Source: Kribbella albertanoniae
Lineage (GTDB): Bacteria > Actinomycetota > Actinomycetes > Propionibacteriales > Kribbellaceae
Length of the DNA: 64,000 bases
Reading direction: 5' to 3'
NCBI RefSeq assembly: GCF_004348455.1
Contig: NZ_SMKA01000012.1
Location: 16,022 to 80,021, forward strand
Shown here: piece after piece, positions 50,458-59,218 of the stretch
Numbering within the stretch: position 1 is the stretch's first letter
Layout of the letters: each line of letters starts with the position of its first letter
Translations under genes and position numbers: made by a program
Notes under the pieces: generated by a model
Told to the model about the DNA's origin: nothing
What the model saw: the letters and a program-made list of their open reading frames with translations, nothing else
The model's database searches: none

Positions 50458-51416
50458 TCCGCACCGCCTACCTGTACCCCGGCCAGGGGTCGCAACGCAT
50501 CGGCATGGGCCGCGACCTGGCCGAACGCCATCCCCAGCTCGTGCGGCCGTTGTTCGCGGCCGCGAGCGACGTGCTCGGCTTCGACCTCGCCCGGGTCTGC
50601 TGGGAGGGTCCGGAGGACGTGTTGCGCCGTACCGACGTGACCCAGCCGGCCATCTTCGTCGCGAGCCTCGCCGCCCACAGCGTGCTGGTCCAGCGGCTCC
50701 CACTCCCGGTGGTTGTGGCCGGCCACAGCCTCGGCGAGTACACGGCCCTGGTAGCAGCCGGGGCGCTGGACTGGGTGAGCGCACTGCGGCTGGTCCGCCG
50801 ACGCGGTCAGTTGATGGCGGCAGTGAACGCCGGGACCCCGGGCGCCATGGCGGCGGTGATCGGTCCGCCGGCCTCGGACGTCGAGGCCTGGTGCGCCGAG
50901 GTCGGCGACGGCGGTGACCTGCTGGTCGAGGTTGCCAACTACAACGCAGACACCCAGACCGTGGTGTCCGGCACGGTCGCAGGTGTGGCGGCGCTGACCG
51001 AGCGGGCCCAGCGCTCCGGGCTCGCCGACGTACAGGTCACGAAGCTCGGTGTGGGTGCGCCCTTCCACTGCTCACTGATGCGCGGTGTCGAGAAGGAGTT
51101 CGCGGCCGATCTGGCCGCCACCGAGTTCTCAACGCCGCGGATTCCCGTGGTGGCGAACGCGACGGGGAGAACTGTGACGTCCGGCGCGCAAGCGCGGGCG
51201 GCTCTGCGGGCGCAACTGGCCGGCCCGGTGCGCTGGCGGCAGAGCCTGGACACCATCGCCGGTCACGGGCTCGACGCGTTCGTCGAGGTGGGTCCGGGTC
51301 GCGTTCTGACCGGGCTGTGCAAGCGCAGCCACCCGGACATCGGCTGTCATTCGGCCTCCGACGCCCGGCGGGTCGATCGGCTGGTGGCGGATCTGAGCCC
51401 GGTGCTGTCGACATGA
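50454..51416 (+). CDS. fabD: Malonyl-CoA:ACP transacylase (FabD-like)
   Basis: 320 residues from ATG 50454. PGQGSQRIGMG at the N-terminus, nucleophile Ser in VAGHSLGEYTAL, the malonyl-binding Arg in RRRGQLM, and catalytic His in GAPFHCSLM. Loads malonyl groups onto the operon's ACP. Last gene of the run of mostly overlapping genes beginning at 36780; no thioesterase follows in the operon, so release may fall to the downstream hydrolase or to transfer to another acceptor. Confidence 0.93.
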   Translation: MIRTAYLYPGQGSQRIGMGRDLAERHPQLVRPLFAAASDVLGFDLARVCWEGPEDVLRRTDVTQPAIFVASLAAHSVLVQRLPLPVVVAGHSLGEYTALVAAGALDWVSALRLVRRRGQLMAAVNAGTPGAMAAVIGPPASDVEAWCAEVGDGGDLLVEVANYNADTQTVVSGTVAGVAALTERAQRSGLADVQVTKLGVGAPFHCSLMRGVEKEFAADLAATEFSTPRIPVVANATGRTVTSGAQARAALRAQLAGPVRWRQSLDTIAGHGLDAFVEVGPGRVLTGLCKRSHPDIGCHSASDARRVDRLVADLSPVLST

Positions 51417-51500
51417 CGTCCAGGGCGCCGGTGACGCCGTGCGGCGACCCTGCGCGCCTCAGTGGTCTACTCGGTTCGAGCGGGCATACAATAACCAGCG

Positions 51501-52136
51501 ATGGCCTCTCGTCGTTCTCCGCAAGTGGTCACCGACCGGTCGCTTTTGGCGAAGGCCGGATATCACCACGGCAACCTGCGCTCGGCGCTCATCGAGAGCG
51601 CCGTGGCGCTGGTGCGCGTCCGCGGGGCGCACCGGTTCACGCTGGCCGAGGCCGCCCGTGCCGCCGGTGTGACGGGGGCCGCTCCGTACCGGCATTTCGA
51701 GAGCCGCGAGGAGCTGCTGGCCTGCGTCGCCGAGAGCGGGTTCGAGCAGTTGCGGGTGGCAATGAAGTCCGTCGACCTCACCGCCTGGGACGACCCGCTG
51801 GACCAGGTGATCGCACTGGGTCTGGAGTACGTCGATTTCGCGATCCGCGAGCCGAAGCTGTTCAGGTTGATGTTCTCGGTCGAGGAACGGCTGCCGGCGT
51901 CCGCTGCCGGGCTGGGAGCCCTGCACCTGCTGGAACAGACGCTCGAGCAGGCCGGCCGGGCCGGACGGCTCGCCGTCGACGTCCGCACCGCGAAGCGGGC
52001 CGCCTGGGCGCTGGCCCACGGGGTCGCGATCCTGCGCATCGACGGTATGGCGACGTTCGGGACCGACACGGCCACGGACATCGAGAGCACGCTCCGGACC
52101 CTGCTCTCCGGGCTCGCCGGCAGCACCGAGGCGTAG
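51501..52136 (+). CDS. TetR family transcriptional regulator (TetR_C_33 type)
   Basis: 211 residues. The N-terminus GYHHGNLRSALIESAVALVRVRGAHRFTLAEAARAAGVTGAAPYRHFESREELLACV is the WHG-type TetR HTH. Placed 84 bp behind fabD and before a promoter with an operator-like repeat. It is the best local candidate for the TGT-N11-ACA elements at 33322 and 52219. Ligand unknown; an acyl or polyene product of the operon would make sense. Confidence 0.9.
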   Translation: MASRRSPQVVTDRSLLAKAGYHHGNLRSALIESAVALVRVRGAHRFTLAEAARAAGVTGAAPYRHFESREELLACVAESGFEQLRVAMKSVDLTAWDDPLDQVIALGLEYVDFAIREPKLFRLMFSVEERLPASAAGLGALHLLEQTLEQAGRAGRLAVDVRTAKRAAWALAHGVAILRIDGMATFGTDTATDIESTLRTLLSGLAGSTEA

Positions 52137-52192
52137 TCCCCGGTCATCGCCCCGGCTGCTGCCGGGAGCGCGTCCGCCCTTCGAACGAGTGC

Positions 52193-52221
52193 TTGACTCC
52201 GCTATGTCACCAACCTAATGT
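52193..52221 (+). promoter_or_regulatory. Sigma-70-type promoter
   Basis: TTGACT (52193-52198) and TAATGT (52216-52221) are separated by 17 bp and stand in an AT-rich stretch unlike the surrounding DNA. They would drive the small membrane protein and the hydrolase. Confidence 0.65.
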
Positions 52222-52238
52222 TTGTCGTCATTACATTA
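52216..52238. promoter_or_regulatory. Inverted repeat over the -10 box, candidate TetR operator
   Basis: TAATGT (52216-52221) and ACATTA (52233-52238) are exact 6-bp arms around 11 bp. Overlap with the -10 hexamer suggests repression. The inner 17 bp share the TGT-N11-ACA form with the site upstream of the MMPL gene. Confidence 0.55.
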
Positions 52239-52257
52239 AATAAAATGGGGGTCCGTC

Positions 52258-52494
52258 ATGCGATTGTCGCCGCGTAGGTCGCGGGTTTTGTTGCGAATGA
52301 TTCATGTGGCCGTCGCATTGGTGCTGGGAACCTATGTCTATGCGCCCGCCCACGTCACCGACGGCATGCGCCCGGCCTTGATGTTCGTGGTGGTCCCGGT
52401 CGCTGTGCTGACTGGTCTGTTCATGTGGAAGCAGGCCGCTTTCCGGGCGCTCCTGTCTCGTTCGTCGCGGCGCGACGCCGCGGCGCAACGGTGA
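52258..52494 (+). CDS. Small two-helix membrane protein
   Basis: 78 residues from ATG 52258 after a GGGGG stretch. A basic N-terminus (RLSPRRSRVLLR) is followed by hydrophobic segments at about 13-31 and 40-57 and a basic tail (SRSSRRDAAAQR). No family recognised. The stop overlaps the next gene (GTGA), so it is likely a partner of the membrane-anchored hydrolase. Confidence 0.75.
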   Translation: MRLSPRRSRVLLRMIHVAVALVLGTYVYAPAHVTDGMRPALMFVVVPVAVLTGLFMWKQAAFRALLSRSSRRDAAAQR

Positions 52495-53981
52495 GCACGG
52501 CGGCACCCTCCGCACGGCTGGTGCTGGCGGTCCTGGCGTCGGCCGTCGTGGGTGTTGTCCTACTCAGCCTGGCCGGGCCGCTGCTGGGGCCGGCGCAGGA
52601 CTGGCGCCCGGAGCCGTACGTCGCGCCGCCGCTGACCGACCGGCCGCCACCACCTATCGACACCGAGTTGGCGCCAGCCGGCGGCGAGCGCGCGGTGGTC
52701 CGGGAGGAGATCTCGGTTCCCGTCCGTGCTGACCAGTTGGCAGCCACAGTGTTCTCCCCGGACGCACCGGGCCGGTATCCCGCCGTCGCGTTCGTGCATG
52801 GCGCGGGCGCTGGTGACCGGTCGTCGTTCTACGGCATGGCCGAGCGATTCGCCCGGGCCGGCATCGTCGCAGTTGCCTACGACAAGCGGTCGGACTACTC
52901 CTACTTCGACAACCGCGACTTCGACCAACTGGCCGAGGATGCGAGCGCCGTCGTCGCGGTGCTGCGGCAGCGGTCCGACGTCGACCCCAAGCGAGCCGGG
53001 CTGTGGGGTCTCAGCGAGGGCGGCCGCGTCGTTCCGCTCGCGGCCTCGCGTGATTCCGGTGTCGCCTTCGTCGTCACGGTCGGCGGCGCGATCCGCGGCC
53101 CGCTGCGCAACACCGCCTGGTCGGTCTACGAGGGACTCGCCGAAGCCGGAGCTCCGGCCGGCGCAGGCCGGCTGGCGGTGCGCATCCTCGGTGGCGGGCA
53201 CCTGTTCACCCTGCATCTGGATCCACCCACCGGGGTCTGGGCCGACGTCAAGCAACCCGCGCTGGTCATCTACGGGACGAACGACTTTCTCGTCCCGCCG
53301 ACCGAGAGTTCCCGCCAGATCGTCGACGACCTGCGGCGTGGCGGCAACACAGCGCACGCCGTACGGTTCCTCGACGGAGCCGACCACGTCGGGCGCCGGG
53401 ACGGGGATTTCGCCCCCGGCTACGTACGCACCGTGACCGACTGGATCACCGGTCTGCCCGACTCGGCCGCGGCCGCCACACCGGTAGCCGGCGCGCTGCC
53501 GGTCCAGCGGTACGCGACGACGACAGTGCCACGCACACCCTGGTACGGCGGCACACCGGGGCTGATCGCGACCGTAGTACTGGCTGTCCTTGGTGCATTG
53601 GTCGTGCCGCTCGTTGTGCGTCGGCGACTGCCGGCCGGTGCCGGCGACGGCGTATCCGTGCTGAGGAGCAGCAGGCGGGCGATGCGGGCGGGCATCGCTG
53701 CGTACGCCGTCATGTGGGTCTACGTCATCATGACGCTCGGTCTGGGCTACACGCGCAACGGCGGCGCTCTGCTCTTTCAGGTCGGTTGGGGCGTGGTGCG
53801 GGTAGCCGCTCTACTGGCCGTGGTGGCCGGGGTGGTGGCCGTCGCGAAGCTGCTGGCTGCCCGTCGGCGCGGCTGGGCGCCCCAGGGCGCACAACACGTG
53901 CTGCTCGCGTCGTACGGGACGGTGGCGGCGCTCATGATCCTCAGCGTCGCCTACTGGGGCATCTTCGAGTTCAGCTGGTGA
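52491..53981 (+). CDS. Membrane-anchored alpha/beta hydrolase
   Basis: 496 residues from GTG 52491. An N-terminal helix (VLAVLASAVVGVVLLSLAG) is followed by an alpha/beta hydrolase domain (about 75-330): oxyanion FVHGAGAGDRSS, nucleophile Ser in WGLSEGGRVV, Asp in YGTNDFLVPP and His in GADHVGRR. Three to four membrane helices close the protein (about 365-490). The catalytic domain probably faces outward. In context it could release, transfer or trim the PKS product, but a general esterase role is equally open. Confidence 0.8.
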   Translation: MSTAAPSARLVLAVLASAVVGVVLLSLAGPLLGPAQDWRPEPYVAPPLTDRPPPPIDTELAPAGGERAVVREEISVPVRADQLAATVFSPDAPGRYPAVAFVHGAGAGDRSSFYGMAERFARAGIVAVAYDKRSDYSYFDNRDFDQLAEDASAVVAVLRQRSDVDPKRAGLWGLSEGGRVVPLAASRDSGVAFVVTVGGAIRGPLRNTAWSVYEGLAEAGAPAGAGRLAVRILGGGHLFTLHLDPPTGVWADVKQPALVIYGTNDFLVPPTESSRQIVDDLRRGGNTAHAVRFLDGADHVGRRDGDFAPGYVRTVTDWITGLPDSAAAATPVAGALPVQRYATTTVPRTPWYGGTPGLIATVVLAVLGALVVPLVVRRRLPAGAGDGVSVLRSSRRAMRAGIAAYAVMWVYVIMTLGLGYTRNGGALLFQVGWGVVRVAALLAVVAGVVAVAKLLAARRRGWAPQGAQHVLLASYGTVAALMILSVAYWGIFEFSW

Positions 53982-53998
53982 GCAAGACCGTGTCCGCG

Positions 53999-55198
53999 TC
54001 AGCGGTTGTACGTGGATTCGAGCTTGGTGCGGCGGGTGGTGACGTCGTCCTGATCGTCACCGAAGACGATCAGGTGCAGCGTGGCCTGGTTGATCGTGTT
54101 GTCGGTACGGCGGGTGTCGTGGCCGCCGGTGACGATGAGCCCTCCGTGCTGCAGCGCGGGCCGTAGCTCGGCCAGCAGGGCGGCGATGGGTGCGGACGTG
54201 GTGAGTTTCGTCGACTCCGACGGACTGTCCAGGGCGTCGGGGCGGATGGTGTGCAGCGCCAGCAGCGGGATGGACCCACTGGTGATGCGGAAGTTGAGGT
54301 CGAGCATGACGAGTCTGCCGTCGGAGGTCTGGGCGCAGTCGAGGCTGCACATGCCGCGGTAGCCGACATCAGCGGCGCGCTGGGCGATCGCCAGGCATTC
54401 GGTCAGCAGGTCGGCGGGCAGCGGGACGACGAGCCCGAAGCGGCCGCCGGTGTAGACGCCGTCGGCGTCGATGCGCTGGTCGGTCACAGCGAGCAGGCGG
54501 GCCCGGCCGTCGGCGGCGACGTAGAGCTGGACGCCCCAGTTGCGGTGGATGTCCAGGTATTCCTCGACGACCACCTCGGTGAGGATGTCGGTGAACGCGG
54601 GCAGGATCACCAGGTCCCTTGCCCGGTGCAGATAGACATCCAGGCTGGCGCCGTGCGCGGCGTTGGTGGCCGCTTTGAGCACCCAGGACTTCTCGGCGGG
54701 GGTGGCTTCGGCGAGCTCGTCGATGGTGACGATCTGCCGGCGGGCCTGGAAGCGCGGGTCGACGAAGGTGCTGATGCTGGCTTTGTTGTTGAGGTAGCCG
54801 ACGAGCTCAGCACTCTTCACGGAGCGTTCGTCCGGGTACAGGGCCGTGGGCTGCGGGTACTCCATGGACATGAGCAGGCCGTCGCTGAGGGCTTCGGTGA
54901 CCCGGACGGCAAACTCCGCCTCGGTGCGGAACTCGCGCGGATCCGTGCCAACCGGCAGGCCACCATCGCGCAGAGCCGCCAGCAGGTTCGGTTCAGTGCC
55001 ACCCGCGCTGGTAATGACAGGGGTATCGGCGGCGATGGCGAGCGGACGCGCGGACAGCACATCGCGAGTGTTGCGGTGCCTGCTCGACGGCACCCCCGGC
55101 TCCTGAGCAGGACGTGCACACACAGCGATTCCAGGGCCGTAAATGTCGGTAAGGGTGCGAGGGGCGGCCAGGATCGGCGTGAGCGCAGCAGCTGTAAT
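53999..55198 (-). CDS. ATP-grasp domain protein, start codon uncertain (possible ATT start)
   Basis: About 399 residues. The first part resembles a pre-ATP-grasp domain (PRTLTDIYGPGIAVCARPAQ, TSAGGTEPNLLAALRDGGLPV). The core includes SWVLKAATNAAHGASLDVYLHR and the metal-binding end SLDCAQTSDGRLVMLDLNFRITSGS. The coding signal reaches to about 55198, but the only ATG/GTG/TTG choices are GTG 55302 (adds poor-quality sequence) or GTG 55123 (cuts into conserved-looking sequence). An ATT at 55196-55198 lies 7 bases after GGGAG. Members of the superfamily ligate carboxylates to amines or thiols; the substrate is unknown. Confidence 0.7.
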   Translation of the reverse strand: MTAAALTPILAAPRTLTDIYGPGIAVCARPAQEPGVPSSRHRNTRDVLSARPLAIAADTPVITSAGGTEPNLLAALRDGGLPVGTDPREFRTEAEFAVRVTEALSDGLLMSMEYPQPTALYPDERSVKSAELVGYLNNKASISTFVDPRFQARRQIVTIDELAEATPAEKSWVLKAATNAAHGASLDVYLHRARDLVILPAFTDILTEVVVEEYLDIHRNWGVQLYVAADGRARLLAVTDQRIDADGVYTGGRFGLVVPLPADLLTECLAIAQRAADVGYRGMCSLDCAQTSDGRLVMLDLNFRITSGSIPLLALHTIRPDALDSPSESTKLTTSAPIAALLAELRPALQHGGLIVTGGHDTRRTDNTINQATLHLIVFGDDQDDVTTRRTKLESTYNR

Positions 55199-55320
55199 GG
55201 GAAATCTCCCTTGTGGGGTGGTGCGAAATGACCGGGAGCGGTGAAACGCGCCAAAGATGAGGCAGCGTCCACTCCGGGCGAGCGGATACGCCCACTGTCT
55301 CACGTTTCCCGAGCCGGCGG

Positions 55321-56250
55321 TCAGGCCAGCAGGTTCGCGGTGATCAGGTGCTTTTCGACTTGGGCGATCTCGTCGGTGTTCAAGGGGATCTGGGGTGGCG
55401 CCATCATGGCGTTCTCGATGACGCCGCGCAGCTGGAGGGCTGCTTTGAAGGCTCCGAGGGCGGAGGAGCTCGGGCCCATTCGGGCCGGATCGCCGACGCC
55501 GATCAGTTCGAAGAGGCGCACCAGGCGTTCCTGCTCGGTGCGCGCGGCCTCCCACTCGCCGGCTGCGGCGTGCTTGAAGAGCTTCACGTAGCCGTGCGGG
55601 TCGACGTTGCCGAGTCCTGGGACGACTCCGTCGGCTCCCATCCACAGGGCGTTGTCGACGGTCAGTTCGGAGCCGGTGAGGATGCTGAAGGCGGTGAGGT
55701 CGCGCGCGCCCAGGATGACGTTGCGCAGGTTGCCCTCGTCGCCGCTGGAGTCCTTCAAACCAGCCAGTACGCCGTCCGCCGCGAGCTGTAGCACCAGGTC
55801 CGCACCGACCTTGGAGTGGACCGATACCGGCAGGTCGTACGCGAACACCGGCAGTCCCGCGGCCGCCGCGACCATCCGGAAGTGCTTGTCGATCTCCGCC
55901 GGATGCGTGCGGGTGTAGAAGGGTGCGGTCACGACGATGCCGTCCACGCCGGCCGCAACCGCCGTCCGGACGTGGTCGATCACCCGCAGCGTCGCCGTGT
56001 CGATCACGCCTGCCAGCACCGGCAACCGGCCGGCCACATGGCCGACCACGGTGTCGAGCACCACCTTGCGGTGACCGTCCGGCAGGTACGCCACCTCGGA
56101 GGTGGAACCGAGCACGAACAGTCCGCTCACGCCACCGTCGATCAGGTGGTCGACCAGCGCCGTCAGGGAGGCTGTGTCGACCTCGTGATCCGGCGTCAAC
56201 GGCGTACAGACGGGTGGGATGACACCGGTCAGGCGAGACGGCAAGGTCAT
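55321..56250 (-). CDS. DHDPS/N-acetylneuraminate lyase family aldolase (NanA-like)
   Basis: 309 residues from ATG 56250, overlapping the stop of the ABC ATPase gene. Class I aldolase of the DapA/NanA family: phosphate/carboxylate loop FVLGSTSEVAYL, Tyr in VFAYDLPVSVHS and Schiff-base Lys in AGLKDSSGDEGN. Biosynthetic DapA usually has GTTGE, and the gene is in an operon with a sugar-acid or peptide importer and near a sialidase, so cleavage of N-acetylneuraminate to ManNAc and pyruvate is inferred. Another 2-keto-acid aldolase activity remains possible. Confidence 0.8.
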   Translation of the reverse strand: MTLPSRLTGVIPPVCTPLTPDHEVDTASLTALVDHLIDGGVSGLFVLGSTSEVAYLPDGHRKVVLDTVVGHVAGRLPVLAGVIDTATLRVIDHVRTAVAAGVDGIVVTAPFYTRTHPAEIDKHFRMVAAAAGLPVFAYDLPVSVHSKVGADLVLQLAADGVLAGLKDSSGDEGNLRNVILGARDLTAFSILTGSELTVDNALWMGADGVVPGLGNVDPHGYVKLFKHAAAGEWEAARTEQERLVRLFELIGVGDPARMGPSSSALGAFKAALQLRGVIENAMMAPPQIPLNTDEIAQVEKHLITANLLA

Positions 56251-57266
56251 GAACGCTCCAATGCTTGGGTGATCAGGTCGTCGGTGGACTCGCGCTCCAC
56301 GACCGGGTGGTAGCAGCGGAAGCGGTGCGCCGGATCGGCGGCATCGGACTCGAACTCCGGCATCGACCCGGCGCAGGTGTCGTCGGCCTTCCAGCAGCGG
56401 GTCCGGAACGGGCAACCGCTCGGCGGCCGGGTCGCTGATGGCACCGGCCCGGTCAGTGGGATTGGATCGATCGGGGAGATGAGGCCGGGAGTCGCGGAGA
56501 AGAGCGCCCGGGTATACGGGTGCCGCGCCTGCTGGGCGATCCCGACGGCTGGTGCTTCCTCGACGATCCGGCCGAGATACATGGTGATCACGCGATCACT
56601 CATCCGCCGTACGGTCTGGATGTCGTGCGAGACGAAGACGAGCGACAACCCCAGGCGTTCCTTGAGGTCCAGCAGCAGGTTGAGGATCTGCGCCCGGACC
56701 GAGACATCGAGAGCACTCGTCGGTTCGTCGGCAACCAGCAGCGACGGCTCGAGTGCAAGGGCCCGCGCGATCGCCACCCGTTGCCGCTGGCCACCGGACA
56801 ACTGGCCCGGCAGGGCGTCGGTGACGCTGCGGGGCAGGCCGACCAGCGCCATCAGCTCCCGGACCCGTTCGTTGCGCTGAGCAACGGTTCCGCGCTGGTG
56901 CACATCGAGTGGATCGCGCAGTACCCGGCGCACCGGCAGCCGGCGGTTCAGCGCGGTCGACGGGTCCTGGAAGATCATCCCGGTCCCGGTGCCGATCGCG
57001 TGCCGGCGTTCGGCCGGTTTCATCGACCAAATGTCCTGGCCGCGGAAGGACGCCGTACCAGCGGTTGGTTGTTGTACGCCGACCAATACCTTGGCCAGGG
57101 TGGATTTCCCGCAGCCGGATTCACCGACCACTCCGACGGTCTCACCGGCTGCGATGGCGAGGTCGGCCCCGGTCAGCGCGTAGACGCGATCCTTGCGGAA
57201 GAGACCGCCGGACCGAGCCCGGTGGACGACGTGCACGCCGGACAGTTCGAGCACAGGCTCCGTCAT
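56247..57266 (-). CDS. ABC importer ATPase, oligopeptide (OppF/DppF) family
   Basis: 339 residues: Walker A GESGCGKST, signature LSGGQRQRV, Walker B LLVADEPTSALD, H-loop FVSHD, and the C-terminal Cys-containing oligo_HPY segment (SGCPFRTRCWKADDTC). Last transporter gene, overlapping the permease-ATPase fusion gene upstream and the lyase gene downstream. Together the system has two ATPase domains, two permeases and one binding protein. Confidence 0.92.
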   Translation of the reverse strand: MTEPVLELSGVHVVHRARSGGLFRKDRVYALTGADLAIAAGETVGVVGESGCGKSTLAKVLVGVQQPTAGTASFRGQDIWSMKPAERRHAIGTGTGMIFQDPSTALNRRLPVRRVLRDPLDVHQRGTVAQRNERVRELMALVGLPRSVTDALPGQLSGGQRQRVAIARALALEPSLLVADEPTSALDVSVRAQILNLLLDLKERLGLSLVFVSHDIQTVRRMSDRVITMYLGRIVEEAPAVGIAQQARHPYTRALFSATPGLISPIDPIPLTGPVPSATRPPSGCPFRTRCWKADDTCAGSMPEFESDAADPAHRFRCYHPVVERESTDDLITQALERS

Positions 57267-59218
57267 CGCAGTGCCTCCTTCTCCAACGGCTCCGGTACGA
57301 CGAGTGCGAGCGCCGGGTGATGACAGGCCACCAGGTGTCCGGCCTGCCCAGTGAGCTCAGGAGCGGTGGTCCGACAGAGATCGGTAACCATCGGGCACCG
57401 GTCAGCGAATCGGCAACCGGCCGGGAAGTCGGCCGGTGACGGCACCACACCGCGGATCTGGGTCAGCCGGGCTGCGCCGGACTCCAGGGACAGGACCGAG
57501 CCGAGCAGACCACGGGCGTAGTGGTGCGCCGGTTCGCCGACCAGGTCGGCCGTGACACCGGTCTCGACGATCTGGCCGCCGTACATCACGACCACTCTGT
57601 CGGTGACGTCCGCGACCAGCGCCAGGTCGTGCGACACCAGGATCAAGGCGAAGCCGAGCTCGGCTCGCAGGCGCAGCAGCAACTGGATCACCTGGGCCTG
57701 CACGGTGACGTCGAGTGCCGTGGTCGGCTCGTCGGCGACGATGAGCTTGGGCTCACGAGACAGCGCCATGGCGATCAGCACTCGCTGACGTTGACCACCG
57801 GAAAGCTCATGCGGGTAACTGCTCAGGGTCCGTTCGGGATCCAGACCGACCAGTTCCAGCAGCTCTGTCGGAGAACGCCGTCCGCCACGGCGCACCACCT
57901 GCTTCAGCTGTGCCTTGATCGTCATCGCGGGGTTCAGGGAGGACAACGCGTCCTGGTAGATCATCGCCATGTCGTGGCCGAGCAGCCGCCGCCGTTCGGA
58001 CCGCCCGAGGCTCAGCAGATCTTTGCCGTCGAACCGGATCCGGCCACGGACCCTCGCGCCGCGCGGCTCCAGCCCCATCACGGTGAGCGCGGTCAGTGAC
58101 TTGCCACATCCGGACTCACCGACCAGCCCGAGCACCTCACCGGGACGTACGTCGAAGCTGATCCCGTCGACGATGTCCACCCCGTCGTGCCGGCCTTCGA
58201 AGCCGATCGCCAACTGCTGCACGGACAACACCGGTTCTCCGTCCGGCAACGGCCGCGCTCGTTCCCGCAGCCGGGCCGCCGCCAGGTCCAGACCTGGCAG
58301 CTCGACCAGCTCGCCCGAGCCCGGCTGCGCAGTCTCCAACGCGTCCTGCTTCTTAGTCTCCACCCGCCGCCCGCCCGGCGCCGCCCACGCATCGGACACG
58401 CCCTCGGACAGGATGTTCAGCGCCAGCACGGTGATCAGGATCAGCAGCCCCGGGAACACCGTTGCCCACCATCCACCCAGCAGCACCATATTCTTGCCGT
58501 CGGCAATCACTGAGCCCCAGGAAGGCTCCGGTGGCCGGACGCCTGCTCCGATGAAGGACAGCGACGCCTCGAAAACGATGGCGTCGGCAACCATCACCGT
58601 GCAGAACACCAGCACCGGAGCGGCGCAGTTGATCGCCACGTGCCTGATCAGGATGTGCGGCGTACGGGCGCCGATGATCTTCTCCGCGACCACGTAGTCC
58701 TCGCCGTACTGCGCGAGCACGTTGGCACGGACCACCCTGGCCACCGGAGGCGTGTACAGGAAGGCGATCGCGAAGACGAGCACCGGGATCGACCCGCCGA
58801 ACACCGCGACCAGTACGGCAGCCAGCGCGATCCCGGGGAACGCCATCACGATGTCGAGGATCCGCATCACGGTCTCGTCGACCGCCTTGCGCGAGGTGGC
58901 CGCGACAGCTCCGATGATCGCGCCCGCGGTCAGCGCGAGCGCCGTCGCGCCGAGGCCGATCATCAGCGACCAGCGAGCGCCGTACACCAGGCGGGTGAAG
59001 ATGTCGCGGTTCGCACTGTCCAACCCGAACCAGTGCGCGCCCGAAGGCCCACCGCCGACGTCTTCCTGAGTCAAGATGTCGTACGGCGTCAGCAGCGGAG
59101 CGAACACCGCAGCCAGGATGACCACTGCCAGTACGGCGACAGCGATCCAGGCAGGCAGTGGGAGCCGCCTGAAGTTGATCCCGGGGCGGGACAACTGCCG
59201 GGCCAGGCGTGCACGCAT
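57263..59218 (-). CDS. ABC importer permease-ATPase fusion (DppC-DppD type)
   Basis: 651 residues. Residues 1-290 are a DppC-like permease with the EAA loop (VVAEKIIGARTPHILIRHVAINCAA). After a linker, residues about 325-650 are a DppD-like ATPase with Walker A GESGCGKSL, LSGGQRQRV, IVADEPTTALD and the terminal GCRFADRCPMVTDLC. Such fusions are common in actinobacterial peptide-family importers, including the sialic-acid importer of Corynebacterium. Starts within the stop of the DppB-like gene. Confidence 0.92.
   Translation of the reverse strand: MRARLARQLSRPGINFRRLPLPAWIAVAVLAVVILAAVFAPLLTPYDILTQEDVGGGPSGAHWFGLDSANRDIFTRLVYGARWSLMIGLGATALALTAGAIIGAVAATSRKAVDETVMRILDIVMAFPGIALAAVLVAVFGGSIPVLVFAIAFLYTPPVARVVRANVLAQYGEDYVVAEKIIGARTPHILIRHVAINCAAPVLVFCTVMVADAIVFEASLSFIGAGVRPPEPSWGSVIADGKNMVLLGGWWATVFPGLLILITVLALNILSEGVSDAWAAPGGRRVETKKQDALETAQPGSGELVELPGLDLAAARLRERARPLPDGEPVLSVQQLAIGFEGRHDGVDIVDGISFDVRPGEVLGLVGESGCGKSLTALTVMGLEPRGARVRGRIRFDGKDLLSLGRSERRRLLGHDMAMIYQDALSSLNPAMTIKAQLKQVVRRGGRRSPTELLELVGLDPERTLSSYPHELSGGQRQRVLIAMALSREPKLIVADEPTTALDVTVQAQVIQLLLRLRAELGFALILVSHDLALVADVTDRVVVMYGGQIVETGVTADLVGEPAHHYARGLLGSVLSLESGAARLTQIRGVVPSPADFPAGCRFADRCPMVTDLCRTTAPELTGQAGHLVACHHPALALVVPEPLEKEALR

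Noticed and set aside
36780..51416. Classical aromatic type II PKS (angucycline/anthracycline type)
   Set aside because: No aromatase or cyclase is encoded, whereas dehydratases, a ketoreductase and AcpS are; a reducing, polyene-type pathway fits better.
55321..56250. Housekeeping dihydrodipicolinate synthase (dapA)
   Set aside because: Operon with a family-5 importer, the GSTSE loop and a nearby sialidase favour a catabolic NanA-like lyase, although the family fold alone cannot exclude DapA.
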